From NCBI GenBank assembly GCA_002682825.1, contig NOKP01000019.1, positions 868,001 through 932,000 on the forward strand: a stretch of DNA of 64,000 nucleotides, in the 5' to 3' direction. The notes under the pieces are model-generated. The model ran no database searches and was not told where the DNA came from. It saw nothing but the letters and a program-made list of their open reading frames with translations. Origin of the DNA: Neonectria sp. B-13. Taxonomy: Eukaryota > Ascomycota > Sordariomycetes > Hypocreales > Nectriaceae. The position numbers and the translations under genes are program-made. Positions 56,551 through 64,000 of this stretch are shown here, one piece after another (position 1 is the first letter of the stretch; the number at the start of each line of letters is the position of its first letter).

Positions 56551-58140
56551 TTAAGTGTAGGCGTTGGCGCTGGAGGTGGAAGTATCGCCGTGGGAGTTGA
56601 GGGGCTGCAATTTATCCCCAATCATGCTCTCGACGAGGCTCTGCACACTTCTGTCCTCAGAGAGATGTCCTGCAATATGGCGTAGTACCTTGGTTGCCAT
56701 GCCCCTCAAGAACCAGCAGTGAGGCTCGACACGCTCAATCAAGAACGACCAATGAGCGAGCACAATGAGGGCGGCAGGGCTCCGACGCCATAGCATCCGT
56801 CTGAAGCGATCCGATAACCTCCTCAACCACGACTCCATGCCCATCCAAACCGCCGCTACGTCATTGGACGCATAGCTCAAGGAACAACACTTTCCCAGTG
56901 CTTCGATGGCAGAAAGCGTAGCAAAGAAGTCGAGGGCACTGTCGGGCTTCCCTAGTACCTCTGCCATGCGATAAGGGAGGGTGCGGAAGCGGTCGAGTAG
57001 CTCAGGGGGCGCGTTGCTGGTGACTTCGTCATCTGAGGTTGTTTCCGAATCGTTTATGGCCGAAACGGAGGTTTCCTCAGGCATGTTATTGTCATCGCTG
57101 GTGATGAAACTGTGGAGAGCAAAGCTTGGGTCGACACAGCCTTGAACAGCCGTCATGAACGACTGCAACTGAAATGGAGTTTGACTTTGGCCGAGTCTTG
57201 GCAGTCCATCATCAGACGTCCAGTGGCAACAACGCTGGATACAAATCATCTGCGCGCCCGCCCTCGCTCCATCGATTTCGGCTCCGCGAGAATCACGCTG
57301 TAGTAGTAGTAACTCTTCCCATCCGGAGGAGAATTCTCGGAGAAACCGCGCCGATCGGTCCTGGTGCGTTGGCTTGGTCTCGTCGTCGGACAGCGCGGCT
57401 AGGTGACTCGCGGAGATGGCCAGCAGACCGCACATCAACCAACGCAGTCGCAGGGCTTGTGAAACAACATCTGTGTGCCAATGCTTGGTGGGTTCGCCAT
57501 CTTGGACGGGAAGCGTAAAACTGGTGGTGGTGGTGAAGTGGTGAAAGTATCTCAGCGTTTCCAGGTCCAGATTTCGCGGATCTAGAGTGAGTATGGACGG
57601 TTGTGTGTCGGTTGATGATGTGACTTCGAGGTTATCAAGACTATCACCCGTCACCTGCGACCCTTCGTCAGCGGCCGTAGCCGTCGTCGTAGCTGTGACC
57701 GCGGCACTAGCACTAGGTGACGTGACCTCGAAATAACGGAGTTTGGTTCCCCGAAAGAACGTCTGAAGATCGACCGAACAGGCAGAGGACTCAGCAGGGT
57801 CGCTCACGCCATGGCTCTCGCTCCAATGGCGTCTCATTCGCTTCGAGCTGGCGCAGAGTCTCTCACAGCCAGCGGCCGTACATCTGTAGCCAGAGATAAT
57901 TGGCAGTCCATCCACGGGCGGAGAGCCCGCAGGTGGAAGTTGCACATGGTCGGGCTCTGCAAGTTGGAGTCGAGCAATCGAGGACAGCATGCGTTGTCTT
58001 TCTCCGCGGTAGATCTTGTGCCGGAGCAGATGGCTTCCCAGGGCACCTTTCTGGACAGCGTACTTGCACTTTCGGCAGATGAGCACGCTATACCTGGCAT
58101 CATACTCGAGGAAATCATGCGTGCCGAAAGTGACGGGCAT
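56551..58140 (-). CDS. C2H2-type fungal regulator with DUF3505-like N-terminus
   Basis: A single exon of 529 aa starting MPVTFGTHDFLEYDARYSVL. The N-terminus (CRKCKYAVQKGALGSHLLRH) resembles the zinc-binding region (DUF3505) of fungal proteins annotated as orsellinic-acid cluster protein D. A C2H2-like finger follows at about residues 88-112 (YRCTAAGCERLCASSKRMRR, then HWSESH). After a Thr/Ala-rich linker the region from about 190 (TLRYFHHFTTTTSFTLPV; LMCGLLAISASHLAALS) matches the fungal-specific transcription-factor helical domain. It is probably nuclear. It is divergently placed to the dehydrogenase gene with a seven-copy repeat between them. Confidence 0.82.
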   Translation of the reverse strand: MPVTFGTHDFLEYDARYSVLICRKCKYAVQKGALGSHLLRHKIYRGERQRMLSSIARLQLAEPDHVQLPPAGSPPVDGLPIISGYRCTAAGCERLCASSKRMRRHWSESHGVSDPAESSACSVDLQTFFRGTKLRYFEVTSPSASAAVTATTTATAADEGSQVTGDSLDNLEVTSSTDTQPSILTLDPRNLDLETLRYFHHFTTTTSFTLPVQDGEPTKHWHTDVVSQALRLRWLMCGLLAISASHLAALSDDETKPTHQDRSARFLREFSSGWEELLLLQRDSRGAEIDGARAGAQMICIQRCCHWTSDDGLPRLGQSQTPFQLQSFMTAVQGCVDPSFALHSFITSDDNNMPEETSVSAINDSETTSDDEVTSNAPPELLDRFRTLPYRMAEVLGKPDSALDFFATLSAIEALGKCCSLSYASNDVAAVWMGMESWLRRLSDRFRRMLWRRSPAALIVLAHWSFLIERVEPHCWFLRGMATKVLRHIAGHLSEDRSVQSLVESMIGDKLQPLNSHGDTSTSSANAYT

Positions 58141-58260
58141 GTTGCGTTGCTACGCACTACGCTGCGCAGAAGAGAAACATAAATCACAGGTCAGCCTGTG
58201 ACCGAACTGGCTTACTGATGGTGCTTGGTCTAGGCCATCTCTGGTTAGTGTGTATAAGTG

Positions 58261-58400
58261 GGGTTCTAGAACGGCATGTGGGATTCCAGAACCGGATGTC
58301 AGATTACAGAACTGTATATTGGATTCCAGAACATCATAACGGGTCCTGGAACGACACACCGAGTTCATCAACGCCATGTGAGATTCTGCAACCACAGTAG
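58261..58400. repeat. Seven 20-bp tandem units with TTCnnGAA dyads
   Basis: Seven consecutive 20-bp units begin at 58261, 58281, 58301, 58321, 58341, 58361 and 58381. Units start gggTTCtaGAAc, ggaTTCcaGAAc, agaTTacaGAAc, ggaTTCcaGAAc, gggTcCtgGAAc, gagTTCatcAAc and agaTTCtgcAAc. The first, second and fourth have a perfect TTCnnGAA, the core of a heat-shock-type element; later units decay. The array sits between the divergent ATGs at 58140 and 58691. Confidence 0.85.
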
Positions 58401-58551
58401 CCATGCCAATGCCCAGGTCAGTTACAAATGCATAAAATAAGCGAACTTACCGGGTCACTCACCCGTCGGCTTTGAAATCCCATTGTTGCCGCACATGGTG
58501 AAGCTGGCTGCTTCGGATTCTCATTCTCACCAAGGTGCCGGTCTAGATACC

Positions 58552-58559
58552 TATATAAA
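58552..58559 (+). promoter_or_regulatory. TATA box of the dehydrogenase gene
   Basis: TATATAAA about 135 bp before the ATG at 58691, followed by a CT-rich leader. Confidence 0.6.
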
Positions 58560-58690
58560 CATGCTCCTACTTCTTCCCAGTTCCCATCATCTCCTCACTA
58601 TTCCAACAGCAACACGCTTCCACTGCTTTCCAGCTCTCATCACCCTTCACCCATCATTACCCAAACAACAACTTACAACGCTCTCCCGAA

Positions 58691-59784
58691 ATGGCATCCA
58701 ACCAAGCTGCGTGGCTCCTCAAAGCCAACACTCCCCTGGAAGTCGGCGAAGCTCCCATGCCGACCGCCGGTCCCAACGAACTCGTCGTCCGAAACGCTGC
58801 TATCGCCATCAACCCGCTGGACTACCACATGCAGCAAGCCGGCGTCTTCGTCCAGCAGTGGCCTGCCATTTTCGGTTGCGACGTGGCTGGCGAAGTCTAC
58901 GAAGTCGGATCAGAAGTCAATGGACGCTTCAAGAAGGGGGATCGCATCATCGGGTGAGAGTTCCCAGAATCACCATGCAATAGTGTTGAAACTAATTATA
59001 CAGACACGCCATCAACCTGGTTAGTGGCCGACCCCAAGACGCGGCATTTGCTTTGTACACTGTCGTCCCGGCGGACAAGGCGGCCATTCTGCCTGATGCC
59101 ATCTCCTTCACAGACGGCGTCGTGATGCCCTTTGCTCTGGAAGCCTCGGTATGCGCCCTCTCGCTCAAGCAGCCCGGCATCGCCATGCCCGGCGTAGCTA
59201 CACCTGCTCTTGGCCTGCCGTATCCCTCGCTGGACCCCGTGTCGATAAGCAAAACCCTCGTCGTCTACGGGGGGTCTTCCTCTGTCGGCTCGATGACGAC
59301 TCAGCTGGCCACGGCGGCCGGCCTCACTGTCATTTCCATCGCCAGCCCGCACAACTTCGACTTGAGCAAGGCTTGCGGGGCAGTCGATGTCTTCGACTAC
59401 CACGATCCTTCCTTTATCGAGAAGGTTGCCGAAGCCGTTGTCAAGTCTGGACACGAGTTCGTGGGTATCTTCGATGCTGTTGGTACGCCTGAGACGTATG
59501 CGAACGACCTGGCCATCCTTGCCAAGCTAGGCGGAGGCTATCTCGCTAGCGTTCATCCCCCGCCCAACAATCTCCCAGAGAACGTAACGGCAGGCATGAT
59601 CTTTGGTGTGGACGACATTGCCACTCCCGTTTGGAGGGACTATGTCACTCCCGCATTGCGATCCGGGAAGCTCAAGTGCCTTCCACCTCCCCTCGTTGTT
59701 GGGAAGGGCTTGGAGCACATTCAAGACGCATTGAAGAAGTGTGAAGCAGGTGTTAGTGCCACCAAGCTAGTCGTGGAACTTTAG
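58691..59784 (+). CDS. MDR alcohol dehydrogenase / enoyl reductase-like
   Basis: Exons 58691-58953 and 59004-59784 (50-nt intron, donor GTGAGA, acceptor ACAG) encode 347 aa. It begins MASNQAAWLLKANTPLEVGE. The GroES-like fold is visible (LVVRNAAIAINPLDYHMQQA; WPAIFGCDVAGEVYEVG) and the nucleotide site TLVVYGGSSSVGSMTTQLAT near residue 175. The structural-zinc cysteines of classical alcohol dehydrogenases are absent, as in zinc-independent trans-enoyl reductase types. It likely reduces a C=C or C=O bond with NADPH; the substrate is unknown. C-ending codon bias and a TATA box suggest good expression. The 20-bp array lies 290-430 bp upstream. Confidence 0.9.
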
Positions 59785-60687
59785 GCTGTGATTAGTGAGA
59801 CTGGTCATTGTAAAATGAGCCTTGGTAACATAAAAGATGAGATAGTAGGACGATGCTTTAATAGTATTATCTGATAACATCTCTCGCCGATCTTAATGTG
59901 ATTATGAAGCACGACAACATCCACCCCTTGTCTAAGAACGTTCCCTACTAAAGGTTATACATGATCAGGAAGCGCCGAAGGATCGGGTGTTCAAAGCCGC
60001 CCCATTCTCATGGAGGATCGCCTTCCATCAGTACGGAATGGCAAACTTAATCATGCTTCAGGTGGAACGCGGCCGAGGTTCAAAGTCCTATTCGCCGAGT
60101 CCATGTATGTATTGAGACGCCGTCACTGTTAGGTCTGTGAATTTCACTATTGATGTGATTTTGCATTGGCAATGGATGTGCCCGGCTTGCAGAAAACTGG
60201 ATCTGATCAGACTGGGCGTTTACCGGTTGAACGTGCACCGGTAGAAGGTACGAATATTGCTCTAATTGATAGTTGCACGGCCAATAAGATAAGCTGACGA
60301 GATAATAGCTAGAACATACATGAAGCCAGTCTGGTTGGGTGTGTTCACGCCTTTAAGGGCTGTTTAGAGTCCACTAGAACTTATAAAATAAAATGTAGTA
60401 TATGAATATTTGAATGGAGTTGGTTTCACGGGCGATCAAAAGCATTCATTAGAACTCCCCAGGAAGAATTTCATATGGCAATTAAGGGTTAGGATTGTTG
60501 TACTTAAAACTAACTAATCCTCGCAGCAAACTTTTCCGCTATCACGTCCGTGGCTTCCCATTGATACACTGGTCACTAAATCCCCAGGCTAACAATTTAG
60601 ACAATATTCATAGTTCCTTGCGCAGCAGATGTGTCCCTTGCCGCCAAATGATTGGAAATGATGTCAACGACAAAACCCGTCTTCTCA
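59785..60687. other. Intergenic, no gene seen
   Basis: The stretch is moderately AT-rich, between convergent genes. No RNA gene or coding exon is recognised. Confidence 0.45.
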
Positions 60688-61997
60688 TCAGTTCAGACCT
60701 GGCGTGAAAGTTGCTGTATTCTGTAGGGGATCTGAGGCAGGGTTACGGTAGTGAGTCGTGTCGTGGTTGCCATCGGGCCCCATTCCACTCGTGCTTTCGA
60801 CTGTGTTGTTCGAGAATTGAGATTCAGTGTTTCCTGCTCTACCAGTGGCAAATGTGTTGCTGTCAGAGTTTCTGGTCTGGGTGCTCAGACCGGCAGCAGT
60901 TTGCTTTCCGTTTTGAGCCAAATCCTCAATGCGTCGCTTCATGTCAATGCCAGTCTGTTGCGCCTTGGAAGACAAATCCGCCGCCTGAGCCTTGCCATCT
61001 TGGGCGATTGCAGTGCCCTTCTCAGAAGCCGCGGATGCTAGCTCTCCGGCACGCGCTGTCGTATCACGGGCTACCTGACGACCTCGAGGCGAAGTGACAA
61101 GGGGAGCGATGTAGAGTGAAGTTAGGCCCAGCACAGCTAGCCCAAACGGAGGTACGATTTTGATGAGCCAGTACAACGAGGTGAGGCCGAGGAAAGCCTG
61201 CGCATATGTCAGCCAAGGTTCTCATTCACGCGGCTGGTAGATATCCTGAGCTGCAACTTACAGCGAAGGTTTGGTTCAGATCTTCAGCGAAGATGATTCT
61301 CTGGATTTTGACTACAGCGTACTGGGCGAAGTCATGGACGTCCTGTAGTGTGGCATTGAGTGTCGACTCTGAAACCCTTTTATACTCTTCGGGTCGTAGG
61401 CGGGCTAGAAAGGTGTTGGGGCCGAACAACCGGCTGGCGAATTCCGTGATAGAAACCACTGATAGGTCAAAGTCAACAAGGGATCATCTTAAAAGATGGG
61501 ATATCACATACCTCCAAGAGTGGTCGCTACGGCCTTCAAGGCCAATCGCGTAAGAGGTACGTAGTGTGCCCCGAACAAAATGCTTAGAGCAATGACGTAT
61601 GAGCCGAGGGTGCGGACTGGATCCTCCCACTGCAGATATATGTGAGCAATCAGGTCCGAAGTCAATGAGTCTGAGTAAGGGACCTACACTGATATACTTG
61701 TAAAGGCTGTCTTGGTTGGCTGTAGTATTGCAAGTCAGCGTGGTGCTCTGTCTGCTCCTTAGCTTGCTTCGCATGTGATTCGCACCTATGATCTTCTTCA
61801 ACGGTCCAATCTCTCCCTGTTCGCCATGGTCCTCGGAATGTGGCTTTTGATACTGCGACTGCTGAATTGGAGCGACTAGAAAAAAGAATGTGAGTATTGA
61901 ACAATTGATATTTTTGGCATACCCATGAAGACTCACCTGGTTCGAAATGGTGAGAACCGTTGGCCTGGGTGGGCATAACGTAGGCCGGTCCACTCAT
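60688..61997 (-). CDS. Reticulon-like ER membrane protein
   Basis: Six exons: 61937-61997, 61786-61875, 61688-61719, 61512-61629, 61262-61458 and 60688-61197, encoding 335 aa. The start is MSGPAYVMPTQANG. The reticulon homology domain is split over exons 3-6: LYKYISWEDPVRTLGSYVIA, a first hydrophobic hairpin (ALSILFGAHYVPLTRLALKA), a ~65-residue loop (VSITEFASRLFGPN; VQKIQRI-type charged helix) and a second hairpin (LGLTSLYWLIKIVPPFGLAV, then LGLTSLYIAPLV). The C-terminal tail is polar (ELASAASEKGTAIAQDGKAQ). Reticulons bend ER tubules. All donors and acceptors are canonical. Length is normal for fungal Rtn1-like proteins. Confidence 0.9.
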
Positions 61998-63232
61998 GAT
62001 GGTGGTGTGTGGTGCGGATGGTTGGTGAGAGTGAGTTTAGTTTTCGGGATAGTGAGGAGAATTGAGCCACATTCTGGTTGAGAGGTTGTTCCTTTTTCTT
62101 TAAATGAGAAGGAAAACTTCCTGTGCTTGCACTGTAAGTGTAGTGCGTCATGCCAATGTTTGTCGATGAGACTATGACATCAACTAGCGGTCATCATGCA
62201 TTCGTCATTCCGGAATAACAGGTCCATGAACATCCACTGTGCGCCACTGTGGCACTGCCCCTCTTTTGAAGGTGCATGCAGTCTACGTAGCGGCCGCATT
62301 ACCGATCACGAAAGTTGACATGACCGCTCTTCAAGATAACGGGACTTAATGACCCCTCTGCACTGCGTTGGTTTCTCGGTGAGCTATGGCAGGCGTACTT
62401 TTTTTTCCTACCCATCCTCACTATTGTAGTCTGGATTGCCAATTGGGGCGCCTAGATTGGCCTAGTGCGATCGAGAACATCATGTAATAAGCGAACGCCA
62501 GCCAGCCTTCTACTTGTAGTCAAATGATGTCAGTCGCCCAATCTCCCGCTTTGACTCTCCCACTTCTATCTACATTTGTCGGCGGGTCGTTTTAAATCGT
62601 GTTTATCTACTAGATGTTTCATACTTCCAGACGTTGGTGAGGACTTTTGCTTCGTGTTTCGGGATGGTGCACCGTCAAGCCTCTCAGTGCTTGGCTTCGT
62701 CTAGTTGGCCTTGACGTAAATTGCCCATGGATCTGAGTCGGTTCCATGAATTTGACTGCATATCCGGCTGCTTTACGCTTGTTCAGTGCTGCCTATTTCG
62801 TCCTGGGAGGTCAATTAGGTCACGGTGTCGTACTTTCGATGTTTTTTTACGTCGCAGTGAGACATGCGACACGGCCTGTCTGTCTGTCTGTCTGTCAGAT
62901 GGAGGGGTGGTAATTCCCTCACTGAAGCGCCATTGAGTCTTCTGCTACACAGCTGTAGCACCATTGTAGTATCAACATCGGTTACTAGATACTTTTCCCA
63001 GCAATGAAGCATACAAGAAGCCCACAGGAGAGAAATAGGAATGGTGGGGATCAATAAATATTATGCCTTGATATGCACGATCTAGCAGCAATCACGCCAA
63101 CCCGCCTGACTAAGCTGATAACTTCTCTGTGCTGTTGACCTGACCCTTGACTAGATAACCATCATGAAATTGACAAATCAGTCTCCGACTCAAGACTGTA
63201 CAGTCCGACGCGCTACCTATGTCCCCTCGTTA
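61998..63232. other. Intergenic with CTGT microsatellite
   Basis: Upstream of the reticulon gene and 3' of the edge-cut SDR. It has a (CTGT)n run at about 62875-62896 and no supported gene. Confidence 0.45.
62875..62896. repeat. CTGT microsatellite
   Basis: Between five and six perfect tandem CTGT units. Confidence 0.85.
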
Positions 63233-64000
63233 CTACTCCTTTTCGGGAAAAGGCTCACGTTGGCTTTGGTCTTTCAGCGGTTCTTCTGCCCTCATTTTTC
63301 CTCTTAAGGGGGAGTTCATGATGCTAGCAACAGTGAGATGTACGCTGCGTGGTGCCAAGTGCAACAATGGAGACGTAAAGGCGGCATTCAAACTGCTGAA
63401 GACCATTCGCTTGCCATTGGACAATCCTTTATACCCAGCCATAGCAACGACCCTAGGGTCTTCCATGACACCGGAAGCTGCCATCATAACGGTTTCCTCA
63501 GCGTGCGCTCGCGTCACATACTGCGTGTGCGTAGGTCCAGGCATGAGTTGTGTGTTGACTACCCCTGGATAGGCGCGAAGTTCAATGGAGAGGGCTTCCG
63601 AAAAAGCACGCACGAAGTGCTTGGTAGCGTGATGGAGATTCTGGTGAGGGGTGGCAATCCAACCTGCAACGATTAGCACCTAGCCTAGTCAGTTGACAAC
63701 ACCTCAGGAAGATCTTACCACCGACACTGGAAACTTGTAAGATCCACCCGCGTCGCCGCTCGGCCATGTCTCTTCCAAACAGCTGCGTGAGCTGAACAAG
63801 CGAAATACAATTCAACGTGACCATGCGTTCAACCAGTTCAATGGGCTGCTCTAGAGTTTCCCCGCAGCCCCCAAGTCCAGCATTATTCACAAGAATGTCT
63901 ACCGTATATCCTGCATTCTTGACCTGGCTGTAAAGGCTCTCGGCGGCACCAGGGACAGACATGTCCAGAGTGATGATGCGGGCAGACACCCCACCTTTCC
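63233..64000 (-). CDS. Short-chain dehydrogenase/reductase, partial (N-terminus beyond right edge)
   Basis: Exons 63719-64000 (runs off the window) and 63233-63663 (55-nt intron, donor GTAAGA, acceptor GCAG). Classical SDR features are visible: VDILVNNAGLGGCGETLEQP, VTLNCISLVQLTQLFGRDM, and the active-site Ser strand ILQVSSVGG. The YxxxK position reads HHATK in TPHQNLHHATKHFVRAFS, so the catalytic Tyr appears to be His (CAT) while Lys is kept. The C-terminal half continues with SIELRAYPGVVNTQLMPGPT. About 70 residues of the cofactor-binding N-terminus are missing off the edge. Substrate unknown. Confidence 0.85.

Noticed and set aside
58150..58404. Minus-strand frame reading through the 20-bp array
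   Set aside because: The repeat length is not a multiple of three and the frame has no motif; it is leader or promoter sequence of the C2H2 gene.

Overview
The window is nuclear DNA of a filamentous ascomycete, most likely a Sordariomycete (Fusarium-like Hypocreales). The evidence is short introns (about 45-100 nt, mostly GTAAGT-type donors with CTAAC/CTGAC branch points), gene families typical of these fungi (NACHT-WD40 and DUF7708 STAND-like proteins, DUF7025 AAA+ ATPases, PL3 pectate lyase, expansin-like protein, cyanamide hydratase), and an AT-rich block that looks mutated by repeat-induced point mutation (RIP). I assembled gene models by joining exons across splice sites. Every multi-exon model ending inside the window keeps a continuous frame, except the coiled-coil gene, which carries one apparent frameshift.

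Layout. 1-3.4 kb: edge-cut kelch gene (-), small unknown gene (-), aquaporin (+). 4.1-10.2 kb: divergent pair of a DUF7708/nephrocystin-like NTPase relative (-) and a DUF7025 AAA+ ATPase (+). 11.3-15.3 kb: a small unknown gene and a 552-aa conserved-looking protein (-). 15.8-18.9 kb: an intergenic hairpin and a perfect 20-bp palindrome, a small gene, and two head-to-head paralogues of an unrecognised family that share an intron position. 19.6-25.0 kb: a seven-exon NACHT-WD40 gene followed by a gene relic. 26.0-29.0 kb: secreted M43-type metalloprotease and a MATE-type transporter. 29.4-31.2 kb: a two-domain coiled-coil protein with a one-base frameshift. 34.4-39.1 kb: pectate lyase (PL3), a decayed sugar-transporter pseudogene and an expansin-like protein. 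40.7-43.2 kb: second DUF7025 AAA+ ATPase, with a GC-AG intron. 44.6-48.5 kb: a protein encoded by a 15-bp minisatellite and a homeobox-C2H2 regulator. 49.3-54.1 kb: cyanamide hydratase, membrane-anchored MOSC protein and a cysteine-rich secreted protein. 54.7-55.9 kb: RIP-type AT-rich relic. 56.5-59.8 kb: C2H2/fungal regulator and a zinc-independent alcohol dehydrogenase/enoyl reductase, with seven 20-bp repeats in their shared promoter. 60.7-64.0 kb: reticulon-like protein and an edge-cut SDR lacking the usual catalytic tyrosine.

The content is accessory in style: NLR-like and AAA+ proteins, plant-cell-wall and secreted proteins, paralogues, a pseudogene and a RIP remnant. The strongest candidates for new biology are the paralogue pair, the 20-bp promoter array, the minisatellite-coded protein and the STAND/AAA+ set. 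No tRNA, rRNA or CRISPR was recognised.
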